Source: Oceanitalea stevensii
GTDB taxonomy: Bacteria; Actinomycetota; Actinomycetes; Actinomycetales; Actinomycetaceae
Length of the DNA stretch: 64,000 bases
Reading direction: 5' to 3'
NCBI RefSeq assembly: GCF_014837105.1
Contig: NZ_JACSPO010000003.1
Coordinates: 1-64,000 of the forward strand
Part shown: positions 42,199-53,319 of the stretch, piece after piece
Layout of the letters: each line of letters begins with the position of its first letter
How positions within the stretch are numbered: the stretch's first letter is position 1
Notes under the pieces: generated by a model
The model's database searches: none
Seen by the model: the letters and a program-made list of their open reading frames with translations, nothing else
What the model was told of the DNA's origin: nothing
Program-made: the position numbers and the translations under genes

Positions 42199-42231
42199 AC
42201 TGCGCCCCGTGCCGCCGGCACGGGGCGCAGT
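42199..42231. terminator. bidirectional hairpin between convergent genes
   Basis: ACTGCGCCCCGTGCC (42199-42213) and GGCACGGGGCGCAGT (42217-42231) form a perfect 15-bp stem with a GCC loop. It lies between the convergent DUF4282 and HAD genes and probably terminates both transcripts. Confidence 0.8.
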
Positions 42232-42237
42232 CGTCTC

Positions 42238-42918
42238 TCAGGAGAGCAGCCGCGCGAGCTCGGCGGCCTCGTGGACGACGGCGTGGGCGCCGTCATCCTC
42301 GCCGGGCCGGGCGTAGCCCCACGCGACGAGGACGGTCGGCAGGCCGTGCACGCCCGCGCCGTCGACGTCGTGGTGCCGGTCCCCGACCATGACGGCGCGC
42401 GTGAGGTCGACGCCCCGGTCGCGGAGCCCGGCGAGCGCGTCCTCGACGATGTCGGCCTTGACCGCACGGGTCTCGTCCTCCGAGGCGCCGCGGATGACGG
42501 TGAAGTACTGGGCGAGGCCGGCGTCCTCGAGGATCGGCACGGCGAGCGACTGGCGCTTGGACGTCGCCAGGGCGATCGGCACGCCCCGGCCGTGGAGCTC
42601 ACGGACCAGCTCGGCCATGCCCGGGAAGACCGGCGCCTGGAGCATCCGCTCGTTGTAGCGGGCGCGGTAGTCCTCGACGACGGCGGTGAGCCGGTCCTCC
42701 GGGACGCCGACGAAGGCGCGGAAGCCGTCGCGGATGGGCGGCCCGACGAAGCGCAGCAGCTCCTCCTGCGTCTGTGCCGGGTAGCCGAAGTGCGCGAGGG
42801 TCTCGGCGATCGAGGCGGTGATGACCGGACCGGAGTCGCTGATCGTGCCGTCGAGGTCGAGGAGGACGGCCGTGGGGTGCATCGGCTCGAGGGCGGTGGG
42901 GGCGGCGGCGTGCGTCAA
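42238..42918 (-). CDS. HAD-superfamily phosphatase (phosphoglycolate phosphatase-like)
   Basis: This 226-residue HAD hydrolase has motif I LLDLDGTISDSG with the nucleophile and acid aspartates, motif II IALATSKRQ, and motif IV VMVGDRHHDVDGAGVHG. The helical cap between about 30 and 95 is of the Gph/PpaX type. Substrates may be 2-phosphoglycolate or other small phosphomonoesters. The TTG at 42918 has AAGGA 6 bases upstream and is preferred. An ATG at 42882 would trim 12 residues and has a weak site. Confidence 0.85.
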   Translation of the reverse strand: MTHAAAPTALEPMHPTAVLLDLDGTISDSGPVITASIAETLAHFGYPAQTQEELLRFVGPPIRDGFRAFVGVPEDRLTAVVEDYRARYNERMLQAPVFPGMAELVRELHGRGVPIALATSKRQSLAVPILEDAGLAQYFTVIRGASEDETRAVKADIVEDALAGLRDRGVDLTRAVMVGDRHHDVDGAGVHGLPTVLVAWGYARPGEDDGAHAVVHEAAELARLLS

Positions 42919-42996
42919 TCGTCATCCTTGCTCGGGAAGGGGGTCTTCCCCCAGGGTCCCACGGACCGGTGAGGCACCGATGTCCGCGCCGCCGGG

Positions 42997-43002
42997 TAGT
43001 GT
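42997..43002 (+). promoter_or_regulatory. candidate -10 box upstream of the glycine riboswitch
   Basis: TAGTGT lies about 28 bases before the first aptamer and is the best TANNNT match in the gap. No clear -35 is visible. Confidence 0.35.
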
Positions 43003-43030
43003 GACCTGGACAACTCGATACGCCGCCCAC

Positions 43031-43206
43031 CCGCGGCGGGAGAGTCCCGCTCCGTGCGGGCGCCGAAGGAGCAAGCCCTCCCGCTAATCTCTCAGGCCCC
43101 GGTACCGCCGCGATCAGGCAGCTCTGGAAAGCAGCGCGTCAGCGCTCACCGACGGTGCAGGCGAGCCCGGCTCGCGAAAACTCTCAGGTCCCATGACAGA
43201 GCGGGG
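43031..43206 (+). promoter_or_regulatory. tandem glycine riboswitch controlling gcvPTH
   Basis: Two glycine aptamers lie in series. The first (about 43031-43110) has GCGGGAGAG...GCCGAAGGAGCAAGCC...AATCTCTCAGG. The second (about 43117-43206) has CTCTGGAAAGCAG...CACCGACGGTGCAGGCG...AACTCTCAGGTCCCATGACAGAG. The two CTCTCAGG strings and the GGAGCAAGCC and CACCGA-type J3a/3b elements are hallmarks of the family. It occupies the 5' leader of gcvP, starting about 200 bases upstream. Glycine binding should switch on the cleavage genes. The rest of 42919-43235 has only a candidate promoter. Confidence 0.92.
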
Positions 43207-43241
43207 AGGACCCAGTTCCCCGCCACCCCGGAGCCGTGTCC

Positions 43242-46072
<2,831 letters not shown>

Positions 46073-46076
<4 letters not shown>

Positions 46077-47185
46077 GCGACAAGGAGACCGCCCTGCGCG
46101 CTGAGCACGAGGCGCTGGGGGCGACGACGACCGGCTTCGCCGGCTGGGTGATGCCGCTCCACTACGGCTCCCAGCTGGCCGAGCACCGCGCCGTGCGCGA
46201 GGCGGCGGGGCTCTTCGACCTCAGCCACATGGGCACCGTCTGGGTCGACGGGCCGCAGGCCGGCGCCTTCCTCGACCACGCCGTCGTCGGCTCGATCTCC
46301 ACCCTCGAGGTGGGGCGGGCGAAGTACACGCTGCTGTGCACGTCCGAGGGCGGCATCGTCGACGACCTCATCGTCTACCGCGTGGGGGAGGACCGGTTCC
46401 TCACCGTCCCGAACGCGGCCAACACGGCCGCCGTCCTCGCCGAGCTCGGCGAGCGCGCGGCGGGCTTCGACGCACGGGTCACCGACGCGACCGAGGGGAC
46501 GGCGCTCCTCGCCGTCCAGGGGCCCCGCGCCCTCGGGATCGTCGAGGCGCTCGCGGACGGGCCGGTCGGGGACCTGCGCTACTACTGGGCCCGTGAAACC
46601 ACCGTGGCCGGGCAGCGGGTGCTGCTCGCCCGCACCGGCTACACGGGGGAGGACGGCGTCGAGGTCCTCGTGCCGGGGGAGCACGCCGTCGCCCTGTGGC
46701 GCGCGCTGCTGGACGCCGGCGCGGACGCCGGCCTGGTCCCCGCCGGGCTCGCCGCGCGCGACTCGCTGCGGCTGGAGGCCGCGCTGCCGCTGTACGGCAA
46801 CGAGCTGGGCCGCGACGTCGACCCCTTCACCGTGGGGCTCGGCGGCATCGTCGGCCTGCGCCGCAAGACGGCGGACTTCGTCGGCCGCACGGCGCTGGAA
46901 CGCGTCCGAGCGGCCCACGAGGCGGGCGAGCCCGGACGGCGGGTCCTCGTCGGCCTCGCCGGCCAGGGCCGCCGCGCCGCGCGGCAGGGCTCAGCCGTCC
47001 TGCTGGGGGACGCGGAGGTCGGCGTCGTCACCTCCGGCCTGCCCAGCCCCACCCTGGGCCACCCGATCGCCCTCGCCGTCGTCGACCGCGCCGTCGCGGA
47101 GGTCGGCACCGCGCTCGACGTCGACGTGCGCGGCCGGCGTGAAGCCTTCACCGTCGTCGAGCGTCCGTTCTACCGTCGTCCCTGA
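46073..47185 (+). CDS. gcvT: aminomethyltransferase, glycine cleavage T-protein
   Basis: This folate-dependent T-protein (370 residues) releases ammonia and passes the one-carbon unit to tetrahydrofolate. Typical strings are [48 protein letters not shown] and [18 protein letters not shown]. The catalytic aspartate lies in the [22 protein letters not shown] region. ATG 46073 overlaps gcvP by 4 bases (ATGA) and has GAGGAGGA upstream. Confidence 0.96.
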
Positions 47186-47206
47186 CCCATCTGCCGAGGA
47201 GATGCC

Positions 47207-47593
47207 ATGGCCACCATCCGTCCCGACCTCAAGTACACCGCCGAGCACGAGTGGGTGGACGACTCCGTCTCACCTGTCCGCGTGGGCATCACGACCGTGG
47301 CGACCGACGCCCTCGGAGACATCGTCTACCTCGACCTGCCCGAGGTCGGCGCGGAGGTGACGGCGGGGGAGACCTGCGGGGAGGTGGAGTCGACGAAGTC
47401 CGTCTCCGACCTCTACGCCCCGGTCACCGGCACGGTGACGGCGGTCAACCAGGAGGCGGTCGACGACCCCGCGCTCGTCAACCGCGAGCCCTTCGCGGAC
47501 GGCTGGCTCTTCGCCGTCGAGGTGGCGGAGGAGTCCGAGCTGCTCTCGCCCGAGGAGTACGCCGAGACCACCGGCGCCGAGATCGTGGGCTGA
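47207..47593 (+). CDS. gcvH: glycine cleavage H-protein
   Basis: This lipoyl carrier protein has 128 residues. The lipoylated lysine is K64 in [18 protein letters not shown]. Other signatures are KYTAEHEWV and [14 protein letters not shown]. It shuttles the aminomethyl group between P, T and L proteins. CGAGGAGA precedes the ATG. It lies 21 bases after gcvT; the L-protein (lpd) is not in this window. Confidence 0.97.
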   Translation: MATIRPDLKYTAEHEWVDDSVSPVRVGITTVATDALGDIVYLDLPEVGAEVTAGETCGEVESTKSVSDLYAPVTGTVTAVNQEAVDDPALVNREPFADGWLFAVEVAEESELLSPEEYAETTGAEIVG

Positions 47594-47596
47594 GCC

Positions 47597-48007
47597 GTGG
47601 ACACCGGCGCGGCACTCGAGTTCGTGCGGGCCAACCCGCGCGGCATCCTCGCCACCCGCAGGCGCAGCGGCGACGCGCAGCAGCCACCGGTCCTGGCAGC
47701 GGTCGACGACGACGGGCGCGTCCTCATCAGCACCCGTGAGACGGCGGTCAAGGTCCGCAACCTCCGGCGCACGCCCCGCGCGTCCCTGTGCCAGCTCAGC
47801 GAGCGGTTCTTCGGGCCGTGGGTGCAGCTGACGGGCCCCGTGGAGATCGTCTCGCTGCCCGAGGCGATGGACCTCCTCGTCGACTACTACCGCCGCGTCT
47901 CGGGGGAGCACGAGGACTGGGAGGAGTACCGCGCGGCGATGGAGCGGGAGCGCCGCTGCGTCGTCGTCCTCACCCCGGAGGAGGCCGGGCCGACGGTCAG
48001 CGGCTGA
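47597..48007 (+). CDS. PPOX-class split-barrel oxidoreductase (F420/FMN)
   Basis: This 136-residue protein is of the pyridoxamine phosphate oxidase-like superfamily. The strands FVRANPRGILATRRRSGDAQQPPVL, RVLISTRETAVKVRNLRRTPRASLC and WVQLTGPVEIV are the cofactor-binding core. The size fits F420-dependent TIGR03618-like proteins. The GTG at 47597 starts 3 bases after the gcvH stop, so it may be a fourth gene of that operon. Its last 11 bases overlap the convergent methyltransferase gene. Confidence 0.85.
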   Translation: MDTGAALEFVRANPRGILATRRRSGDAQQPPVLAAVDDDGRVLISTRETAVKVRNLRRTPRASLCQLSERFFGPWVQLTGPVEIVSLPEAMDLLVDYYRRVSGEHEDWEEYRAAMERERRCVVVLTPEEAGPTVSG

Positions 48008-48602
48008 GCGGGGGCCGGTCCCACACGAGGGAGTAGCGGTAGTACAGGCGCCGTCGCGCCCGCGCGCCGGGGAGGACCTCCTCGGCGGCCGCGCGGATCT
48101 CGGCGAGCGAGGTGACCGGGTCGGTCATCGCGACCCCGACGTCGGCCTGCGCCCGGTGCACGACGTCGAGCACCCGCACCGGCAGCACCTGCGCGAGGGA
48201 CACGAGCCAGTCGGCCACCGAGGCGCTGGCCGCGAGCCCGACGACGACGAGCCGTCCGCCCGGCGTGACGAGCTCACCGAGCCGGCGCAGCGCCGGCCGC
48301 AGCGGCAGGTGGTGGAGGGTCGCCACGCAGGCGACGGTGTCGAAGAGCCCGAGCGCCGGCAGCCCGGAGTCGAGGAGCCCCGCCTGCACCACCCGCGCCC
48401 GGGGCGCGTCCCGGGCACGTGCGCGGGCGACGGCCTCCGGGTCCGGCTCGAGACCGACGGCCTCGTCCGCCACCCCGGCCAGCCGCTCGAGGAGGAGTCC
48501 CTCCCCGCACCCGACGTCGAGCACGCGACCGCCCCGCCGTCGGGCGTCCGCGACGATCTCGCCGTGGAAGGCCGTGTTGTGGTTCCAGTACGTCGTCGTC
48601 AC
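47997..48602 (-). CDS. class I SAM-dependent methyltransferase
   Basis: This 201-residue methyltransferase has motif I VLDVGCGEGLLLERLA, the acidic loop VGLEPDPEAV, and motif-II/III strings FDTVACVATLHHLPL and LVTPGGRLVVVGLAAS. The N-terminus TTYWNHNTAFHGEIV is typical of small-molecule methyltransferases in actinobacteria. The GTG at 48602 overlaps the stop of the upstream SMR gene by 4 bases, so the three genes form an operon. Substrate unknown. Confidence 0.87.
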   Translation of the reverse strand: MTTTYWNHNTAFHGEIVADARRRGGRVLDVGCGEGLLLERLAGVADEAVGLEPDPEAVARARARDAPRARVVQAGLLDSGLPALGLFDTVACVATLHHLPLRPALRRLGELVTPGGRLVVVGLAASASVADWLVSLAQVLPVRVLDVVHRAQADVGVAMTDPVTSLAEIRAAAEEVLPGARARRRLYYRYSLVWDRPPLSR

Positions 48603-48916
48603 CGCGCTCCCAGCTCCACGAGGAGGACCCCCGCGGCGATGAGGAGGATGCCGCCGACCATCGTCCGCGTGAGCGGCTCGTCGAAGAGCACCTTGCTCGC
48701 GACGGCGGTGAGCGCGACCCCGACGGCGGTCCAGATCCCGTACGCGACACCGATCCCGATGCCGGCCTGCAGGGTGAGGGACAGCAGGGTGAACGCGAGG
48801 AGGTAGCCGACGCCGACGACGGCGAGCCACGCCCTGCGGCCGTCGACGCTGGCGCGCAGGGAGAGGGTGGCGGTGACCTCGGCGAGGATCGAGCCCGTGA
48901 GGAACAGCCAGCCCAT
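48599..48916 (-). CDS. SMR-family multidrug efflux protein, subunit B
   Basis: This four-helix small multidrug resistance protein has 105 residues. The functional glutamate lies in helix 1 (GSILAEVTATLSLRA), as in EmrE E14. YGIWTAVGVALTAVASKVLFDEPL is the family signature. Its gene overlaps the related gene upstream by one base, so the two probably form a heteromeric EbrAB/YkkCD-type pump. Confidence 0.9.
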   Translation of the reverse strand: MGWLFLTGSILAEVTATLSLRASVDGRRAWLAVVGVGYLLAFTLLSLTLQAGIGIGVAYGIWTAVGVALTAVASKVLFDEPLTRTMVGGILLIAAGVLLVELGAR

Positions 48917-49254
48917 CAGGCGTCCGCCGCCTCGGTCGCCCGGTGGGAGCCCACCTCGACGAGCAGGACGCCGCCGATGATGAGGACGATCCCCGCTGCC
49001 ATGAGGAGCGTGACCGGCTCACCGAAGATCACCGCGGACAGCACCGCGGTGAGCGCCACCCCGGTGGCGCCCCAGATGCCGTAGGCGACGCCGAGCGGCA
49101 TCCCGCGGCGCAGCACCGCCGCGAGGAGGAGGAAGGCGGACACGTAGCCGACGACGACGAGCGCGTACCAGCGGGGGTCGTCGACGGCGGCACGCAGGGA
49201 CAGGGAGCCGGTCACCTCGCAGACGATGGCGCCGGCCAGGAGGAGCGAGGTCAC
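48916..49254 (-). CDS. SMR-family multidrug efflux protein, subunit A
   Basis: This 112-residue four-helix SMR protein has its conserved glutamate in GAIVCEVTGSLSLRAAVDD and the signature YGIWGATGVALTAVLSAVIFGEPVTLLMAAG. It has a longer charged C-terminal tail (HRATEAADA) than its partner. The GTG at 49254 begins a three-gene operon (two SMR subunits and a methyltransferase). The GTG is close behind a divergent gene starting at 49318, so the promoters share about 60 bases. Confidence 0.9.
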   Translation of the reverse strand: MTSLLLAGAIVCEVTGSLSLRAAVDDPRWYALVVVGYVSAFLLLAAVLRRGMPLGVAYGIWGATGVALTAVLSAVIFGEPVTLLMAAGIVLIIGGVLLVEVGSHRATEAADA

Positions 49255-49317
49255 CGGACGATCCTCGCAGAGCCGCTGGGAGGGCGCGGGCCGGGGCTTC
49301 CGTGCCAGGCTACGGCC

Positions 49318-50451
49318 GTGACCCAGACCCCCGACGCCGAGCTGGTGTCCGTCGCGCGGGAGCTCTACGCCCACCCGCCGGCCGAGTTCATCGCGACCCG
49401 CAACGCGCGTGCCGCCGCGACGCGCCGGGCCGGCGACCGGGAGCTGGCGACGGCCGTCAAGGCGCTGCCCAAGGCCTCGGTCGCGGCGTGGGCGGTGGGT
49501 GCGGTCGCCCGGGAGCACCCGGAGGACCTCGACGCTCTCGGCCAGCTCGGCGCCGAGCTGCGGGTGGCGCAGGTCGCCGCGGACCCCGCCGAGCTCCGGG
49601 CGCTGAGCAGGCGCCGGCGTGAGCTCACCGGTGCGGTGACCCGCACGGCGGCGCGGCTGGCCGAGGAGCGTGGCGTCGGGCTGTCCGGGGCGGCGCAGGA
49701 GCAGGTGGAGGCGACGTGGTCCGCCGTCGTCATCGACCGCGACGCCGAGCGGGCGGTGCGCAGCCTGCTGCTGGTGCGTGCCCTCGAACCGAGCGGTGGC
49801 CTCGAGGACGCGCTCGCGGTGGCCGGTGCCGTCGAGACCGCCGAGCCGGAGGAGGAGCCCGCGGCTCCGGCCCGCCCGGCGCGGCGCATCCGGCCCGCCG
49901 CTCCCGCGAGGAAGGACCCGGCGGCGGACGACGACGACGCCAGGCCGCGCCGGGCGATCAGCCGCCGGCCCCGCGGCATCGAGCGTGAGGAGGAGCCAGA
50001 GGAGCAGACGCCGCCGCGCCGGGCGATCAGCCGCCGGCCGCGCCGTGCTGAGCCCGACGAGGAGCCGGACCGGCAGACCCGGCCGGACCGGGCGGTCGGC
50101 CGCACCCGCCGCAAGGCTCCCGAGCCCACGCCCGGGCGGGCGGACACCGCCCGCGAGGTCCGCCGGGCGGAGCGCGAGCTGCGCGCCCGGGAGCGTGTGG
50201 CCGAGCACGCCCGCACCGAGCTGGACGACGCCGCCGAGGAGCTCTCGCGCATCGAGGCGCAGGTGCTCCAGGCCGCCGCCCGCACCGAGGAGCTGCGCCG
50301 CGAGCTCGAGCGGCTGGAGGAGCAGCTCGCGGAGCTGGACGAGGAGCGGGCGCAGGCCACCGAGGAGCGGGAGGACGCCGAGGCCCGTGAGGAGGCCGCC
50401 CGCCACACCGTCGAGGAGGCGCGTCGGCGGCTGGCCGAGCTGACGGACTGA
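49318..50451 (+). CDS. coiled-coil protein of unknown function
   Basis: This charged protein has 377 residues. An alpha-helical N-terminal domain (about 1-165) contains FIATRNARAAATRRAGDRELATAVKALPKASVAAWAV. A Pro/Arg-rich linker has two copies of RRAISRRPR (about 205-250). A C-terminal coiled coil of about 110 residues follows (RRELERLEEQLAELDEERAQ). Similar proteins are common in actinobacteria and have no assigned function. GTG 49318 is preceded by CAGGCT at 6 bases, suggesting a leaderless start. Confidence 0.75.
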   Translation: MTQTPDAELVSVARELYAHPPAEFIATRNARAAATRRAGDRELATAVKALPKASVAAWAVGAVAREHPEDLDALGQLGAELRVAQVAADPAELRALSRRRRELTGAVTRTAARLAEERGVGLSGAAQEQVEATWSAVVIDRDAERAVRSLLLVRALEPSGGLEDALAVAGAVETAEPEEEPAAPARPARRIRPAAPARKDPAADDDDARPRRAISRRPRGIEREEEPEEQTPPRRAISRRPRRAEPDEEPDRQTRPDRAVGRTRRKAPEPTPGRADTAREVRRAERELRARERVAEHARTELDDAAEELSRIEAQVLQAAARTEELRRELERLEEQLAELDEERAQATEEREDAEAREEAARHTVEEARRRLAELTD

Positions 50452-50470
50452 GCTCCGCCGCGCGCGTTAA

Positions 50471-50512
50471 GTCCTGGCCATCCGCGCCGCGGCAGGGCAG
50501 GCTGGCCAGGAC
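50471..50512. terminator. 10-bp inverted repeat between the coiled-coil and DUF5302 genes
   Basis: GTCCTGGCCA (50471-50480) is perfectly repeated in reverse complement as TGGCCAGGAC (50503-50512) around 22 bases. It begins 20 bases after the coiled-coil gene stop and ends 31 before the next start. It may terminate or act as a 5'-UTR structure. Confidence 0.5.
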
Positions 50513-50542
50513 CGCTTCGCCCACGAGACACCTGGAGGGACG

Positions 50543-50722
50543 ATGGCTGACACGACGCCGGAACCGCAGCCCGAGACGGCCAAGGAGAAGATGCGCCAGG
50601 CGCTCGAACGCAAGAACGAGCGCGCGCACCAGAACCACCAGGCGCAGCAGAACACCGGCGCGGTCCACGGGAGCCAGGTGAACGGCGGAGGCAAGCGCAC
50701 CTTCCGCCGCAAGTCCGGCTAG
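50543..50722 (+). CDS. DUF5302-family small protein (59 aa)
   Basis: This 59-residue hydrophilic protein begins MADTTPEPQPETAKEKMRQALERKNE and ends GGGKRTFRRKSG. The central AHQNHQAQQNTGAVHG and the C-terminal FRRKSG are the pattern of DUF5302, an actinobacterial family of unknown function. GGAGGGACG gives a good ribosome-binding site for the ATG. It stands between a hairpin and the convergent glycosylase gene. Confidence 0.8.
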   Translation: MADTTPEPQPETAKEKMRQALERKNERAHQNHQAQQNTGAVHGSQVNGGGKRTFRRKSG

Positions 50723-50732
50723 ACCGCGCTGC

Positions 50733-51305
50733 TCACGCCGGGTCTGCGCCGCGCCCCTCGACGGCGCGGCGCAGCTCGGCGAAGGCCTCCGCCAGTCGCG
50801 CCGGCGTGAAGTGGGCGTTGAGGCCGCTCGGGTTGGGCAGGACCCACACCCGGGTCGAGCCCAGGCGCACGTCCTGCTCGCCATAGGTCGCGCGGGGCCG
50901 GTCGAAGGCCGTGCGGTAGGCGGTGACGCCGAGCACGGCGAGCCACGCGGGGCGGTGCTCCGCGACCTCGGCCCGCAGCCGCTCCCCGCCGGCGCGCAGC
51001 TCGGCGGGGGAGAGCTCCGCGGCGGTCGCCGACGCGCGCTCGACGACGTTCGTCACCCCCAGCCCCAGGGAGAGGAGCTCCTCCTGCTCCGAGGGGTGGA
51101 GCTGGCGCGGCGTGAAGCCGGAGCGGTGCAGCGCCGGCCAGAAGCGGTTGCCCGGCCGCGCGAAGTGGTGCCCGGACCACGCCGAGTAGAGCCCCGGGTT
51201 GATGCCGCAGAAGAGCACCCGCAGGCCCGGCGCGACGACGAGCGGGAGGGTGCGGTCGGCCGAGGCGAGCAGCTCCTCGCGCGTGGGGCGCCGGTCGGCA
51301 GGCAT
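50733..51305 (-). CDS. mug: G/U mismatch-specific uracil-DNA glycosylase
   Basis: This family 2 uracil/thymine-DNA glycosylase has 190 residues. The catalytic motif is LFCGINPGLYSAWSGHHFARPGNRFWP, with the active-site asparagine in GINPG. The DNA-intercalation motif is LPNPSGLNAHFT. It removes uracil or ethenocytosine from mismatches. The ATG at 51305 opens the gene; the region upstream ends 17 bases later at the FadR-type regulator's stop, so cotranscription is likely. Confidence 0.93.
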   Translation of the reverse strand: MPADRRPTREELLASADRTLPLVVAPGLRVLFCGINPGLYSAWSGHHFARPGNRFWPALHRSGFTPRQLHPSEQEELLSLGLGVTNVVERASATAAELSPAELRAGGERLRAEVAEHRPAWLAVLGVTAYRTAFDRPRATYGEQDVRLGSTRVWVLPNPSGLNAHFTPARLAEAFAELRRAVEGRGADPA

Positions 51306-51322
51306 GGGGGCAGCCTGCCAGG

Positions 51323-51967
51323 TCAGCGGGGGAGCTCGTCGATGAGGGGCGCGAGGATGTCGACGACGGCGGCCTCCGCGTCGGCCGGTCGCCGGTCGAC
51401 GATCGCGTGGACGAGCCGCTCGTGCTCGTCGGCGTGCGGGTCCTCGTCCTCGTCGACGTCGTCCGCGAGCACCTCCTCGTAGAGCGGGACGAGCCCGTCG
51501 TAGAGCTCGGTGAACAGCTCGTTGTGCGTGGCGGCGACGACGGCGCGGTGCAGCGCGAGGTCGGCGGCGATGCGGACCTGGTGGTCGGCCTGCTCCCAGG
51601 CGCGGGCCCGCGCGTCGAGGGCCTGCTGCAGCGCGGCGACGTCCGCGGCCTCCCGGCGCTGTGCGGCGATCCGGGCCGCTGCGCCGTCGAGGGCGGCGCG
51701 CAGCTCGAGCCCGTCGCGGCGGTGGGCGCGTGTCGCCCGGCGGGTGAGGGTGGTGGCGAGCTCGGAGCGGGCGATGACGAAGGTGCCACGTCCCTGCTCC
51801 CGGCGGACGAGGCCCGCCTGGACGAGCGACTGGACCGCCTCGCGCACGGTGTTGCGCCCGGCGCCGACCCACGACATGAGCTCGGCCTCGACCGGGATCC
51901 GCTCGCCGACGGGCCACTCGCCGGAGGCGATCGCCTCGTGGAAGCGCGCCGTCACGGTGTCGGTCAT
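51323..51967 (-). CDS. FadR-subfamily GntR transcriptional regulator
   Basis: This 214-residue regulator has the GntR winged helix ASGEWPVGERIPVEAELMSWVGAGRNTVREAVQSLVQAGLV followed by an all-helical FCD domain. The metal-binding aspartate and histidines lie in VRIAADLALHRAVVAATHNELF and ADEHERLVHAIVDR. It is divergent from a CynX-type MFS transporter, its probable target. ATG 51967 is chosen from domain alignment. An ATG at 52021, six bases after TAGGAT, could be a leaderless start adding 18 residues. Confidence 0.88.
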   Translation of the reverse strand: MTDTVTARFHEAIASGEWPVGERIPVEAELMSWVGAGRNTVREAVQSLVQAGLVRREQGRGTFVIARSELATTLTRRATRAHRRDGLELRAALDGAAARIAAQRREAADVAALQQALDARARAWEQADHQVRIAADLALHRAVVAATHNELFTELYDGLVPLYEEVLADDVDEDEDPHADEHERLVHAIVDRRPADAEAAVVDILAPLIDELPR

Positions 51968-52047
51968 GCTCGGCGCCTTGCGCAGGGGTGCCTGGTGTGC
52001 GCTAGTGTCTGCCCGATTCATCCCATCATCCTACCTTTGAGGTCGAC

Positions 52048-53256
52048 ATGAGCGACAAGGCCCGGGCGAGCGTGCTGCCCCTCCTGGCAATCGTCCTGAC
52101 CGCGCTGAACCTCCGCACCGCGGTCACCGGGTTCACGCCGCTGCTCGACACGATCGGTGCCGATCTCGACTTCGGGCCGTCCCTGTACGGCGTGTTCGGC
52201 ACGATCGTCACCGCCTGCTTCGCCGTCTTCGGGCTGGTCGCGGCACCCGTTGCCCGCCGGCTCGGCCTGGAGCGCACCATCGCGATCGCCGTCGCCTTCA
52301 CCACCGGCGGCATCGTGCTGCGGGCGCTGGCGCCGTCGACCGGTGTGCTCGTCGCCTCCACCGTCGTCGCCTTCGTCGGGGTCGGGGCGTCCAACGTCCT
52401 CGTCATCCCGCTCGTCAAGAAGTACTTCTCGGCGCACCTCAAGGCGGTGAGCTCGATGTACATCGCGCTCCTCCAGGTGGGCCAGTTCGTCGCCCCCCTC
52501 GCCGCCGTCCCGGTCGCGCTCGTCGCCGGGTGGCGGTGGGCCATCGCGATGTGGGCGACGACGACCGCCGTCGCCCTCGTGCTCTGGGTCGTCCTGGCCG
52601 CACGCGGGGGCGGCGCCGCGGCGCCGGTGGAGACCGGGCCGCAGCGGCTGCACGGAGCGTGGCGCACGCCGCTGCTGTGGTCGCTCGTGCTCATGATGGG
52701 CATCACGAGCCTCAACGTCCACGCGATCTTCACCTGGCTCCCGGCGATCCTCATCGACGCGGGCGCCGACCCCGAGTCCGGCGGCGCGCTCGTCGCGCTC
52801 TTCTCGGTCATCGGGCTGCCCGCCGCGTTCGTCGTCCCGCCCCTGGCGATCCGGCTGCGCAACCCCTTCGTCATCGTCGTCGTGTGCACCGCGGCCATGG
52901 TGGCGGGCTACGCCGGCCTCCTGCTCTCGCCCGACGCCGGCGCGGTCGTCTGGGTGGTGCTCCTCGGCCTGGGCGTGAGCACCTTCCCGCTGTGCCTCAC
53001 CCTCGTCAACGCCCGCACCCGCACGACCGCCGGCTCCACGGTGCTGTCCGGCGCCATGCAGGGCGGCGGCTACGCCATCGCCTGCATCGGCCCCTTCGGC
53101 GTCGGTGCGCTCTACGCCGGCTCCGGGTCGTGGACGGGAGCCTTCGTCGTCCTCTTCGCCAGCCTCGCGGTGCTGCTCGTCAGCGGCTTCGTCGCCTGCC
53201 GTCCCACGCTGCTCGAGGACCAGGTGCGCCCCGCCCCGGTGCTGGCCCGCGTCTGA
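52048..53256 (+). CDS. MFS transporter, CynX/NimT family
   Basis: This 12-helix transporter has 402 residues. The opening VLTALNLRTAVTGFTPLLDTIGADL is the CynX/NimT signature. The family includes cyanate and 2-nitroimidazole transporters; the real substrate is not predictable. ATG 52048 has TTTGAGGT 4-5 bases upstream. The 80-bp gap to the divergent FadR-type gene must hold both promoters (TAGTGT at about 51994 for this strand). Confidence 0.88.
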   Translation: MSDKARASVLPLLAIVLTALNLRTAVTGFTPLLDTIGADLDFGPSLYGVFGTIVTACFAVFGLVAAPVARRLGLERTIAIAVAFTTGGIVLRALAPSTGVLVASTVVAFVGVGASNVLVIPLVKKYFSAHLKAVSSMYIALLQVGQFVAPLAAVPVALVAGWRWAIAMWATTTAVALVLWVVLAARGGGAAAPVETGPQRLHGAWRTPLLWSLVLMMGITSLNVHAIFTWLPAILIDAGADPESGGALVALFSVIGLPAAFVVPPLAIRLRNPFVIVVVCTAAMVAGYAGLLLSPDAGAVVWVVLLGLGVSTFPLCLTLVNARTRTTAGSTVLSGAMQGGGYAIACIGPFGVGALYAGSGSWTGAFVVLFASLAVLLVSGFVACRPTLLEDQVRPAPVLARV

Positions 53257-53319
53257 CCGGTCGCGGCTGCCGGTGCACCTGCCCGTGCCGGACCGCCGCT
53301 GACCTGCCATGGTCGGGGC

